A DNA stretch of 12,387 bases. It comes from Elusimicrobia bacterium CG08_land_8_20_14_0_20_59_10. GTDB taxonomy: Bacteria > Elusimicrobiota > Elusimicrobia > Elusimicrobiales > UBA9959. The DNA lies in NCBI GenBank assembly GCA_002779045.1, contig PEXO01000231.1:4918-17304 (forward strand). The letters are read 5' to 3'. Position 1 is the first letter of the stretch, and the number at the start of each line of letters is the position of its first letter. The notes under the pieces were generated by a model. It was not told the origin of the DNA and did not search any database. It worked only from the letters and a program-made list of their open reading frames with translations. Positions 1 to 7,126 of the stretch are shown here, piece after piece. Position numbers and translations under genes: made by a program.

Positions 1-1592
1 TCCATATATTCGTGGCTGAAATGGTCGGCTTTGTATAAAAGCTTAAAAAAGGAGTAGCCGCTGGGAATGGAATTCTTCAGGGTCCTGAGCCAGACCAGCC
101 GCGAACTCCGGGACCTTTTTTTCCTGGGGACCCCGCGCAGTTTAATTATGTCGAGAATAAGCCTTTTGGTCTCTGAGAACTTCAGTTCTTTGGAGTAGCC
201 GGTGAAATAGACCTTTTTGGAGCTGCTGAAGGGCTTCACAATGGCCGTTTTGCCCTTGACCGGATGCTTGTTGAGGCGGCCCGAATAGGTGAGCGCCAAT
301 TCTTCTTTCGAAATGTCCGATTGTAATTTCAGGCCGGCGAGGCGGGCGGGGCCCAGGGCCAGCTTCCCGTCGGAAGCGGTTATGTAGCTGCTGGAAAAAT
401 TTTCCGAAAGCAAAGCCGTAGTGTTCAGGTCCGCCGCGAAAAGCGCCTGGTAGCGGAAGCCCGCCCAGGTGCTGTTGGCTGTCACCTTTGAAACCTGCGG
501 CCTGCCGTCCTTCGAGGAAACATTTATACTTACTGTTATTTTTCCGGAAGGATTCGTAAGGGGGAGCTCACAGTAGCGCTTTATCAGCGTCAGCGGCAGC
601 GGCGGCGCCGAGACGGTATAGTTATAGGAAGGCGTGGAAAGAGAGAGGTCCAGCGTCCCCACCATTCTCATATTCAGCGGCTTGGCCGCTACGTTCATGG
701 AGAACGTGGCGGCGCTCGTGCGTGCAATGCGCAGGTCCCAGTTCGAACGGGGCGCGGTGAATTTTACCGGGGAACTGAAGAGGTAGGCCAGTTCGGAGCT
801 CTTGAACTCCGGAGTTTCGGCCTTCAGCATTATGACCGGGCGCCGGAAGTTCTTCAGGCCGCCGGTGAATTTTGCGGATTTGTTGAAAACCGCCAGGTCG
901 GCGGTCAGGCCCTTTACCTCCGCTTTCTCCCAGTCGAAACCGGCGAAATTCACCACGCCTTCGGCATAGATGCGTCCCTTGACAGGTTTTCGGAAAGCGT
1001 CGCTTTTGAAAAAGAAGGAGGCGTCGAAAGGGCTGTCCCCGCCCGGTTCGAAATTTTTAAGGTTCAGGCTGAAGTTCTCGAAGTGATAGCTCTTGCCGGA
1101 GGCGGCGTAAGTTACGGACACTTCCCCGTCCTTTATCTGGGCGGAACTTATCCTGTTTAGGCTGCTCTTTTTGCCGGTTTTGCGGTGCCCGGAGAAAATA
1201 TCGCTTATGTTCCAGTACCCGTCGGCGCGTTTTATCAGCAGGATCTTCGGTGAGATGAAGCTGAGGCTGTCTATTTCCACCCTGCGCCTCAGCAAAGGGA
1301 GAAGGCGGCAGGTGGCGTAGATAAAATCGGCCGTTATAACATCCAGCGTCTCCGGGCCCGGTTCCGTCACGCGCAGGCCTTTTATTTTTATCTCTCCAGT
1401 GTAGGCGAGCCGGGCCCATTCTATCCTGACGGGACGTTTTAAGATCTCCTGAAGCTGGTTGGTCACTATCGAATGCAGGTTCTCCGGGGTGAAGATGTAC
1501 TTCGCTGCCGTGACGGCCGTGGCCGCCAGGCAGGCCGCGAGTATGAGCGGCAGGAATATCACCCTTAAGACGACCTGTTTCGCGAATGTCAT
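1..1592 (-). CDS. AsmA-like protein, N-terminal part (C-terminus beyond window)
   Basis: An open frame runs without a stop from an ATG at 1592 to the left window edge, about 530 codons, and the stop lies outside. Residues 8-28 form one hydrophobic membrane anchor. The following 110 residues have the pattern of AsmA/DUF748 family N-termini: a helix ending in LKRPVRIEW, then IKGLRV, PLLRRRVEIDSLSF, and an RADGYWNISDI motif. The rest is rich in beta-type alternation, as expected for the long repeated beta-groove domains of AsmA-like proteins, which sit in the inner membrane, reach into the periplasm and are linked to lipid transport and outer-membrane homeostasis. The ATG overlaps the stop of the metalloprotease gene upstream by four bases (ATGA) and has no visible Shine-Dalgarno, so translation is probably coupled. 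The family call rests mainly on the N-terminus; the exact subfamily is not certain. Confidence 0.75.
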   Translation of the reverse strand, partial: MTFAKQVVLRVIFLPLILAACLAATAVTAAKYIFTPENLHSIVTNQLQEILKRPVRIEWARLAYTGEIKIKGLRVTEPGPETLDVITADFIYATCRLLPLLRRRVEIDSLSFISPKILLIKRADGYWNISDIFSGHRKTGKKSSLNRISSAQIKDGEVSVTYAASGKSYHFENFSLNLKNFEPGGDSPFDASFFFKSDAFRKPVKGRIYAEGVVNFAGFDWEKAEVKGLTADLAVFNKSAKFTGGLKNFRRPVIMLKAETPEFKSSELAYLFSSPVKFTAPRSNWDLRIARTSAATFSMNVAAKPLNMRMVGTLDLSLSTPSYNYTVSAPPLPLTLIKRYCELPLTNPSGKITVSINVSSKDGRPQVSKVTANSTWAGFRYQALFAADLNTTALLSENFSSSYITASDGKLALGPARLAGLKLQSDISKEELALTYSGRLNKHPVKGKTAIVKPFSSSKKVYFTGYSKELKFSETKRLILDIIKLRGVPRKKRSRSSRLVWLRTLKNSIPSGYSFFKLLYKADHFSHEYM

Positions 1593-2302
1593 GAGTTGAT
1601 ATATATTTTAGCAGTATTATAGATGTACGCGGCCGCCGAAAAAATGGCGGAGTAGAAAACTTTCAGGGAGCACAGCGCCTGCGCCAGCCAGGCTTTTAGC
1701 GAAAGGAGTTCCGGGAACATCAGTTTGAGGGCTATTGCCAGTCCCGCGCAGTTCAGCAGCAGCACGACCGGTATGGAGAACAGGGCCCCTCCCGCTTTCT
1801 TCAGGTCGCTTTGCACGGGGCCGGAAAGGATGTCGGCGGTGTGAAGTATGTGGAAGGTAAGAGTGAACCCGGCCGCCGCCAGGAACCACGGGCGCAGCGG
1901 GGAGATATCGCAGAAGCGGCCCGCGCTCCAGTAGGCCAGGGCCGCGGCCAGGGTATAGAGCGGTATGAAATAGGGGGCCAGGGAGATAAAAGTATTGGTG
2001 GAATCAGTAAGCACGTAACCGCTGCGTCCCCGCACGGCTATCTTACGCACCTTCACCCCGCTGAGGAAGGCCGCCAGGGCATGGGTGAGTTCATGCGCAA
2101 TGATGTAAAGGCGGTTGCTTGCGCGGTTCCCTCTGCCCGAGAGGAGCGCCGCGGTGTAGGGGAGTGAGAAGACCAGCGCGCCGGCCAGAAGCGGGAAAGT
2201 TACGCTGAGTTGCCCCAGGACCGGGCCGAGCGTAAGCAGGGTAGCCCAGACCGCTGCGGCTGCAGCCGGCGCCAGCAGTATGCCTAAAGCCGTCAGGCGC
2301 AT
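1589..2302 (-). CDS. M50-like HExxH membrane metalloprotease
   Basis: This is a 237-residue integral membrane protein with about six or seven hydrophobic segments (roughly 4-28, 33-53, 66-85, 104-124, 138-159, 173-192, 213-230). The third carries HELTH at residues 70-74, a zinc-metalloprotease HExxH motif inside a membrane helix as in the site-2 protease/M50 class. Downstream are a GY-containing loop at 95-96 and a SLAPYFIPLY stretch near 108-117. D157 or D166 could supply the third zinc ligand, but I see no clean NxxPxxxLDG motif, so this is a divergent M50-type member rather than an RseP orthologue. The ATG at 2302 is one base after the TAA of the upstream gene (TAAGATG). A longer frame to 2431 exists, but its extra residues are basic, low-complexity shadow of the upstream gene. 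Substrate is unknown. Confidence 0.7.
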   Translation of the reverse strand: MRLTALGILLAPAAAAAVWATLLTLGPVLGQLSVTFPLLAGALVFSLPYTAALLSGRGNRASNRLYIIAHELTHALAAFLSGVKVRKIAVRGRSGYVLTDSTNTFISLAPYFIPLYTLAAALAYWSAGRFCDISPLRPWFLAAAGFTLTFHILHTADILSGPVQSDLKKAGGALFSIPVVLLLNCAGLAIALKLMFPELLSLKAWLAQALCSLKVFYSAIFSAAAYIYNTAKIYINS

Positions 2303-2303
2303 C

Positions 2304-2759
2304 TTAATCCGTCGGCCCGGGCGGCGCGTCCGGCCCAGCGGCCGCGAGTTCGGAGCGCCAGGCGTCCCGCGCCGCTTCCAGGTTTTTTCCGGCTTCGGCC
2401 GCCCACGGGTTGAGGGGGGAAGCGAATTCACCGGCCGCGGTCTTATACCAGGTATAGGCCAGTTTGGCTGAGCTTCCGGAAATATAAAGGTCCCTTTCAG
2501 CCTTTAGCAGGGACTCCCGCCTCTCCATTTCTTCAGGTGTAAGCCGCCCGGCGTTTTCTTTGAGCAGCAGCAGCTTCTTCTCGAACAGCCCGTTATAATG
2601 CAGTTCCTTCAGCCGGGGGGTGTCGCGCCAGAGTTCCTGTTTCCGGGCTTCCAGCAGCGCGGAGCGGGAGCGCAGCCCGAGGTCGGCCGCGGCCGCGGAG
2701 AAAAAAAGGACCGCCGTTAAAGCGGTCCAGGCGGCCAGGCGCAGTTTTCCGGGTTTCAC
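2304..2759 (-). CDS. Small membrane-anchored or secreted protein, function unknown
   Basis: The product has 151 residues. Residues 5-7 are basic and are followed by a hydrophobic segment (8-25, ending SAAAA), a signal peptide or N-terminal anchor. The remainder is strongly helical and charged: helices at about 31-65 and 74-92, then a segment around 97-136 whose spacing of small and aromatic residues resembles a single TPR-like helical pair. The C-terminus is proline-rich. I recognise no named family. The start is GTG at 2759, placed directly after the TGA of the response regulator, with a strong CGGAGG Shine-Dalgarno five bases upstream, which fixes this start. Codons 11-20 coincide with a terminator-like hairpin and T-tract. 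It lies between a response regulator and a membrane protease, so it could be a cofactor or substrate of the protease, but that is a guess from order only. Confidence 0.7.
   Translation of the reverse strand: MKPGKLRLAAWTALTAVLFFSAAAADLGLRSRSALLEARKQELWRDTPRLKELHYNGLFEKKLLLLKENAGRLTPEEMERRESLLKAERDLYISGSSAKLAYTWYKTAAGEFASPLNPWAAEAGKNLEAARDAWRSELAAAGPDAPPGPTD
2701..2728 (-). terminator. Intrinsic-terminator-like hairpin with T7 inside a coding start
   Basis: On the minus strand the sequence reads GGACCGC, a 7-base loop, GCGGTCC, then seven T's (2707-2701). The stem is a perfect 7-bp GC-rich arm pair, and the layout matches a Rho-independent terminator in the direction of transcription. It falls 34-60 bases after the response regulator stop and inside the first 20 codons of the next gene. 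It may end part of the operon transcripts after the response regulator, with ribosomes on the downstream gene letting the rest through. Termination itself is inferred. Confidence 0.6.
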
Positions 2760-3188
2760 TCAGGCCTCCGGTTTCCTGAGCGCCGGCTGCGTATGCAGTA
2801 TCCTGTGGATGACCGCGCTCAATACCTGCGGCTTTACGGGCTTCTCTATGAAATCTTTTACGTTCGGCTCCTGCTTAATCATTTCGGAGGTGGAGCGGTC
2901 GGTGTAGCGGCCGGTGATTATGACTATCGGGATATCGCCCGTCTCGTCGCCCTGCAGTTCGCGCAGTATCTCGAAGCCGCCGAACTTGGGCAGCATCAGG
3001 TCCAGCAGTATCAGGTCGGGATTCGTGGAGCGGGCCTTCTGCAGCGCCTCTTCCCCGTCGGCTGCTTTTTCGATATTGAAACCTTCTTTTTTGACTATGA
3101 ACTCGATCAGCTCCCTAACGGCGTCGTCGTCGTCCACTATCAGTACCTTTTTGTCGGCCGGCCGGCCGAAAGCTGAACTATTTTCCAT
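2760..3188 (-). CDS. Single-domain (CheY-like) response regulator
   Basis: The product has 142 residues: a receiver domain at about 13-134 with a short N-terminal tail and no output domain. The acidic pocket is in VDDDD (residues 18-22), the phospho-acceptor is D63 in LLDLMLP, the switch threonine is T92 in IITGR, and the conserved lysine is K116 in IEKPVK. Every residue needed for phosphorylation is present, so it should accept phosphate from a histidine kinase, none of which is encoded in this window. With no DNA-binding domain it must act through protein contacts. The ATG at 3188 has a GAGGG Shine-Dalgarno in the 29-base gap after the RAM-domain gene. Its partner and role cannot be told from sequence; position suggests co-expression with the gcv genes and with the envelope genes downstream. 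Confidence 0.92.
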   Translation of the reverse strand: MENSSAFGRPADKKVLIVDDDDAVRELIEFIVKKEGFNIEKAADGEEALQKARSTNPDLILLDLMLPKFGGFEILRELQGDETGDIPIVIITGRYTDRSTSEMIKQEPNVKDFIEKPVKPQVLSAVIHRILHTQPALRKPEA

Positions 3189-3217
3189 CTTCCCTCTTTT
3201 TAACCCGCTAAAAGCTA

Positions 3218-3448
3218 CTACATGTTAGTCGTTACGAGAGTTTCGGTGGTCTGCACGCCGTGAATGCCGCGCACTTCCCGCACTATAAGGCCGCTCAGTT
3301 TGTCTATTGTGTCGGACTCCGCCATCAGGATGGCGTCCCAGCCGCCGAAGGTCATGTATACTTCCTTTACGCCGCGTACGCCCTTTATCTGCTGTACTGC
3401 TTTCTGCTCGAGGCCGGCAACCAGTTTACAGAGCACAAAAGCTATCAT
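3218..3448 (-). CDS. Stand-alone Lrp/AsnC ligand-binding (RAM) domain protein
   Basis: The 76-residue product matches the C-terminal effector domain of Lrp/AsnC regulators (AsnC_trans_reg family): MIAFVLCKLVAGLE, then a KGVRGVKEVYMTFGGWDAILMAE strand-loop-strand pattern (written here in part only), then IVREVRGIHGVQTTETLV at the end. The N-terminal helix-turn-helix of full regulators is missing, and the ATG at 3448 with an AAGGAG Shine-Dalgarno is convincing, so it is a genuine short form and not a fragment. Such domains dimerise and bind small effectors, often amino acids, at dimer interfaces. It lies 13 bases downstream of the lipoyl/octanoyl transferase in the gcv cluster. Since Lrp-type proteins control gcv operons in other bacteria, a glycine or amino-acid sensing role is plausible; this is inference from context. 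Confidence 0.88.
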   Translation of the reverse strand: MIAFVLCKLVAGLEQKAVQQIKGVRGVKEVYMTFGGWDAILMAESDTIDKLSGLIVREVRGIHGVQTTETLVTTNM

Positions 3449-3461
3449 AGTGGTTCTCCTT

Positions 3462-4163
3462 CTATATCCGTTCGTTCCACGCGGCGCTGCGGTATTTGGT
3501 CTGGGCCAGCCGGGCCGCGCGTTTCAGCGTTTCCGGCGCCGCCGCCGCGTTTTCCCACTTAAGACCGAATTCTCCGCCCAGGGCCTTTATTACGGCGTTC
3601 CTGTGCAGAAGAGCGTTCTTCCTCGCGTCCGGGGCCTGCAGCGAGGCCTGGTAAAGCATATGGTCCCCGAATTTACGCAGCGCGCCGCCGAGTACCTTTT
3701 TCCCATTATACAATATATCCATGTTAACGGGTTTCGAAAAACAGTCCATCACCGGGTCGTTCACCGCGTAGTCCTTTGTCTTTTCGCTGAGCAGGTCGAA
3801 GCCCAGGCCGAGGCGCGCGTATTCGGCGTTAATCGCGCTGTGCAGCCTGTCATAGGTCTTGCCCGGTTCGAAATAGACCCCGGGGCAGTGGAAGATGAAA
3901 GAGAAGGTCAGGTCCGTCTCGTGGAAGACTATCCCGCCCCCGGTCGGACGGCGGGAGGCCGCCGGTATCTGGCAGCCGGCCGCGGCCACCGTCTGCGCCA
4001 CGGCCTTGCGCCTCTGCGAATAGCCGAAGGTTATTCCCGGCTCCTTCCAGTTGTAGAAGCGCAGGATATGCGGGGCGGGCCTGGTCTCGCACAGCGTCTC
4101 GTCCATGGCCATCTGCTCATAGACGTCCAGCGGCTGCGTTTCGATTATGATCCCTTTGCTCAT
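3462..4163 (-). CDS. Lipoate-protein ligase / octanoyltransferase (LipM/LplA-like)
   Basis: The product is a 233-residue single-domain member of the biotin/lipoate ligase fold (BPL_LplA_LipB). Landmarks are RRPTGGGIVFHETDLTFSF at residues 71-89 (the GGG acyl/adenylate loop with conserved H81) and NGKKVLGGALRK at 153-164 with the family lysine at K156. C141, in the DCFSKP segment just before it, falls where LipM/LipL-type octanoyltransferases carry their acyl-thioester cysteine and where E. coli LplA has none. The C-terminal accessory domain of E. coli LplA (about 340 residues) is absent. It could therefore transfer octanoate from acyl carrier protein to GcvH rather than activate free lipoate with ATP; sequence alone does not decide. 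It follows gcvPB in the same direction, as expected for a gene serving the lipoylated H protein. The ATG at 4163 lacks a strong Shine-Dalgarno. Confidence 0.88.
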   Translation of the reverse strand: MSKGIIIETQPLDVYEQMAMDETLCETRPAPHILRFYNWKEPGITFGYSQRRKAVAQTVAAAGCQIPAASRRPTGGGIVFHETDLTFSFIFHCPGVYFEPGKTYDRLHSAINAEYARLGLGFDLLSEKTKDYAVNDPVMDCFSKPVNMDILYNGKKVLGGALRKFGDHMLYQASLQAPDARKNALLHRNAVIKALGGEFGLKWENAAAAPETLKRAARLAQTKYRSAAWNERI

Positions 4164-4185
4164 TGTGCGATCGTATACCCTATTC

Positions 4186-4320
4186 GCCCGGGCGCCGCGG
4201 GGACCGGGTTGTCAGAACGCGCTCCGCCACACCGCGGCCTCGCTCCGCATTCGGCCTCGGCGCTATGCAAGCCTCGGCCTCACGAGGGTTTTGTCAGCCC
4301 GGTCCCCGCGTCACCCGGGC
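4186..4320. repeat. Compound inverted-repeat element between gcvPB and the transferase gene
   Basis: The 166-base gap contains two long complementary arms. GCCCGGG (4186-4192) pairs with CCCGGGC (4314-4320). After a 3x3 mismatch, CGCGGGGACCGGG (4196-4208) pairs perfectly with CCCGGTCCCCGCG (4298-4310). Just inside the arms lies a direct repeat TTGTCAG (4209-4215 and 4291-4297). The core holds three degenerate units that begin CGCT and end GGCCT (4220-4240, 4241-4257, 4261-4280). No coding capacity and no T-tract were seen, so it is not a simple terminator. It could be a MITE- or REP-like insertion or a structured RNA in the operon transcript. No clear target-site duplication was found. Confidence 0.7.
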
Positions 4321-4329
4321 TCCGACCCT

Positions 4330-5778
4330 TCACCAGTGCAGATTCGGCTGTCTTGCCGCCTGCACCTCGTCCAGCCGCTTCACCGGCATGGTGTGCGGCG
4401 CGTCCTTAAGCGTCTGCGGGTCGGCTACCCCGGCGTCGTGTATGTCCCGCATAGCCGCGGCGAACTCGTCCAGCGTCGCCCTGGACTCGGTCTCGGTCGG
4501 CTCGATCATGATCGCTTCGTGCACGATGGTAGGGAAGTAGATGGTCGGAGCGTGGAAGCCGCGGTCCAGCAGGCCTTTGGCCACGTCCAGCGTCTTCAGG
4601 CCCTTGGCCGTCATGTCCGCGCCCGGGGCCAGCACGCATTCGTGCATGCAGTACTCTTTGGAATACGACGGGTAAATGTCCTTGAGGAGGGCGCGCACAT
4701 AGTTGGCGTTGATGATGGAGTAGCGGGCTATGTCTCCCAGCTCTGCCGCGGAATGCGCCAGCATGTAGGCGTAGGCCCTTATCAGCACGCCGGTGTTGCC
4801 GAAGAAGGCCTTCACCTTGCCGATGCTGCGGCCGTCGCCGAAGTCGGAGACGTACTTTCCTCCTTCCTTCCTGACCAGCGGCACGGGCAGGAACGGGGCC
4901 AGCTGTTCGCGGCAGACTATAGCGCCGGCGCCGGGGCCGCCGCCGCCGTGCGGGGTGGAGAAGGTCTTGTGGAAGTTCAGGTGCATCAGGTCCACGCCGA
5001 AGTCGCCGGGTTTGACCATGCCTATCAGGGCGTTGAGGTTGGCGCCGTCCATATAGAACAGCGCGCCGGCCTCGTGCACGGCCGCGGCTATGGCTTCGAT
5101 GTTGCTCTCGAAGATGCCGAGCGTATTGGGCATGGTCAGCATCAGCACGGCGGTTTTCGGGCCGATATGCTTCTTCAGTTCCTCCACGTCCAGGCGGCCG
5201 TCCGGCTTGGAGGCGATGTTGACGGTGGTAAACCCCATCATCGACGCGGTGGCTGGGTTGGTGCCGTGCGCGGAATCGGGGACTATAATCTCGTTGCGGG
5301 TCTCGCCTTTGGCCTCGAAGTAGGCCTTGGCCAGCAGCAGGCCGGTGAATTCGCTGTGCGCGCCGGCGGCGGGCTGCAGCGTAATGGCGTCCAGGCCGCA
5401 GAGTTCCACCAGGCGGGCGGACAGGTCGTGGATCAGCTCAAGCGTGCCCTGCGCGCAGGTATCGTGCGCGAGCGGGTGCAGCGCGGTGAAGCCTTCCAGC
5501 GCGGCGGCTTCCTCGTTGAAGCGCGGGTTGTACTTCATCGTACAGGAGCCCAGCGGGTAGAAGTGCGTGTCCACCGAGAAGTTAAGCCGCGACAGGCGCG
5601 TATAATGGCGCACCACGTCGAACTCTGACAGCTCGGGCAGGCGCGGGGGGGACTTGCGGCGCAGCTCCGCGGGCACTTTCGCCTTTGCGCGCAGAGGGTT
5701 CCTGCACCACAGGCCGCGGCGGCCGGCTTCCGACTTCTCGATGCTGAGGCGGTTGTCTATTGCGGGAGCGCAGATCAT
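4330..5778 (-). CDS. gcvPB: Glycine dehydrogenase (decarboxylating), P-protein subunit 2
   Basis: The 482-residue product has the usual length of the beta half of the split P-protein. With GcvPA it forms the PLP enzyme that decarboxylates glycine and passes the aminomethyl group to the lipoyl arm of GcvH. The PLP lysine is K271 in LNFHKTFSTPHGGGGPG, and D244 in YMDGANLNA contacts the cofactor ring nitrogen. Other landmarks are FYPLGSCTMKYNP near 73-85, the LQPAAGAHSE loop at 134-143, and DSAHGTNPA at 168-176. The ATG overlaps the gcvPA stop by four bases (ATGA) and has an AGGAGG Shine-Dalgarno four bases upstream, inside gcvPA, so the two subunits are translationally coupled. The frame is intact and no key residue is missing. 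It acts in the cytoplasm. Confidence 0.97.
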   Translation of the reverse strand: MICAPAIDNRLSIEKSEAGRRGLWCRNPLRAKAKVPAELRRKSPPRLPELSEFDVVRHYTRLSRLNFSVDTHFYPLGSCTMKYNPRFNEEAAALEGFTALHPLAHDTCAQGTLELIHDLSARLVELCGLDAITLQPAAGAHSEFTGLLLAKAYFEAKGETRNEIIVPDSAHGTNPATASMMGFTTVNIASKPDGRLDVEELKKHIGPKTAVLMLTMPNTLGIFESNIEAIAAAVHEAGALFYMDGANLNALIGMVKPGDFGVDLMHLNFHKTFSTPHGGGGPGAGAIVCREQLAPFLPVPLVRKEGGKYVSDFGDGRSIGKVKAFFGNTGVLIRAYAYMLAHSAAELGDIARYSIINANYVRALLKDIYPSYSKEYCMHECVLAPGADMTAKGLKTLDVAKGLLDRGFHAPTIYFPTIVHEAIMIEPTETESRATLDEFAAAMRDIHDAGVADPQTLKDAPHTMPVKRLDEVQAARQPNLHW

Positions 5779-7103
5779 ATGGCCTCCTTTACTACGGTTT
5801 CGAGCCTTAAGATGTCGGCCTCTGTCTTTGTTTCGGTAGCGCAGACCAGCAGGGTCTCTCCGAGCTCGGGGAACAGCGGGGCCAGCGGCAGGCCTATGTC
5901 CACTCCGCGGGCGAGCGCTTTTTCGCGCAGGGCGTCCGCCTTTCCCGGCACTGAGAGCACGAACTCGTTAAAGAACGGCCCTTTGAATTTAAGCGAGCAG
6001 CCCTTTATTGCGCCCAGTCGTTCGGCCGCGAAGGCGGCGGCGCCGGAGTTGGCCTCGGCCAGCTCCTTGAGCCCCTCGGGGCCGTAAAGGGCCGAGTAGA
6101 CCGTGGCGGCCAGCGCGCAGAGGGCCTCGTTGGAGCAGATATTGGAAGCGGCCTTGTCGCGGCGTATATGCTGCTCGCGGGCCTGCAGCGTCAGCACGAA
6201 GCCGCGCTTTCCGTCCTTATCTTTCGTCATACCGGTGATGCGGCCCGGCATCTGGCGCACGTGCTCCTTTTTGCAGGAGAACAGGCCGAGGTAAGGCCCG
6301 CCATAAGACAGCGGCAGGCCCAGGCTCTGGCCTTCGCCTACCGCAAAATCCGCGCCGTACTCTCCGGGGGCGGTAAGTATGCCCAGGCTGACAGGGTCCG
6401 CCGCGGCCACCAGCAGCGCGCCGGCTTTTTTTGCGGTTTCGGCGACGCCTGACATATCCTCGATGAGGCCCAGGAAATTAGGCGTCTGTACGGCTATGCA
6501 GGCCGCGCCTTCCAGCAGCGCGGGCAGGGCCGCCTTGTCCATCACGCCGTCCTTCATGGGTATCCTGACATAGGAGTATTCCGGCGAGTGGGCGAAATAG
6601 GTCCTGAGCGTGTCCATGTACTGCGGGTTTACGCCCGCGCAGTAGACTATCTTCTTGCGGCCTGTGACGCGCACAGCGGCGCGGACGGCTTCGGCAAAGG
6701 AGCTGGCGCCGTCGTACAAGGAGGCGTTTGCACAGTCCATGCCGTAGAGCGCGCTGACCGTGCTCTGGAACTCGTAGATGGCCTGTAGCGTGCCCTGGCT
6801 GGCCTCGGGCTGGTAGGGCGTATAGGCGGTGAGGAACTCCGTGCGGGAGGTTATCGCTTTCACGGCTGCGGGTGTATAGCGCTCGTAAGCGCCGCCGCCG
6901 AGAAAGCTCAGGGGCCGCTTGTTCCCGGCGGCCAGCTGCGCCATGCGGGCGGCCGCCTGCGTTTCGTCCAGGCTTTCCTCCGGCAGGGCGAAGCCGGGCC
7001 AGAGGAATTTCGACGGGACCTGTTTTACAAGTTCTTCAAAAGAGGAGACGCCGATGCTCTTCAGCATTTCCTCCTTGTCTGTTTTTGTGTGGGGGATGTA
7101 CAT
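5775..7103 (-). CDS. gcvPA: Glycine dehydrogenase (decarboxylating), P-protein subunit 1
   Basis: The 442-residue product matches the full length of the alpha half of the two-subunit P-protein. Typical stretches are MYIPHT at the start, FLGGGAYERYTPAAV near 68-82, AYTPYQPEASQGTLQAIYEFQ near 93-113 (two short parts of one conserved block), the YDGASSFAEA segment, and a basic REQHIRRDKAASNICSNE segment near the C-terminal third. It keeps the fold of PLP fold-type I enzymes but lacks the PLP lysine, which is supplied by GcvPB. The ATG at 7103 has an AAGGAG Shine-Dalgarno five bases upstream. The gene is separated from gcvH by 120 bases that contain heptad-phased repeats, the second largest gap in the gcv cluster. 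It ends with an ATGA overlap into gcvPB. Confidence 0.97.
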   Translation of the reverse strand: MYIPHTKTDKEEMLKSIGVSSFEELVKQVPSKFLWPGFALPEESLDETQAAARMAQLAAGNKRPLSFLGGGAYERYTPAAVKAITSRTEFLTAYTPYQPEASQGTLQAIYEFQSTVSALYGMDCANASLYDGASSFAEAVRAAVRVTGRKKIVYCAGVNPQYMDTLRTYFAHSPEYSYVRIPMKDGVMDKAALPALLEGAACIAVQTPNFLGLIEDMSGVAETAKKAGALLVAAADPVSLGILTAPGEYGADFAVGEGQSLGLPLSYGGPYLGLFSCKKEHVRQMPGRITGMTKDKDGKRGFVLTLQAREQHIRRDKAASNICSNEALCALAATVYSALYGPEGLKELAEANSGAAAFAAERLGAIKGCSLKFKGPFFNEFVLSVPGKADALREKALARGVDIGLPLAPLFPELGETLLVCATETKTEADILRLETVVKEAI

Positions 7104-7126
7104 GGGAGCTCCTTGAAAAAAGGGGG

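Noticed and set aside
1057..1419. A 120-codon minus-strand frame inside the AsmA-like gene
   Set aside because: It is out of frame with the continuous 530-codon reading frame that has a membrane anchor and family motifs.
2303..2431. Longer start for the M50-like protease at 2431
   Set aside because: The extra 43 residues are basic, proline-rich and lie over the well-supported upstream gene; the ATG at 2302 directly after the upstream stop fits coupling.
4186..4320. Intrinsic terminator after gcvPB
   Set aside because: The arms are about 90 bases apart, and on the minus strand no T-tract follows the stem.
3264..4409. A 381-codon plus-strand open frame opposite the transferase gene
   Set aside because: It crosses the RAM gene, the transferase gene and the repeat element; the encoded sequence is arginine- and proline-rich shadow.
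4147..5628. A 493-codon plus-strand open frame opposite gcvPB
   Set aside because: It is a shadow of gcvPB and of the repeat element; the product is low-complexity, rich in G, V, H and R, with no domain.
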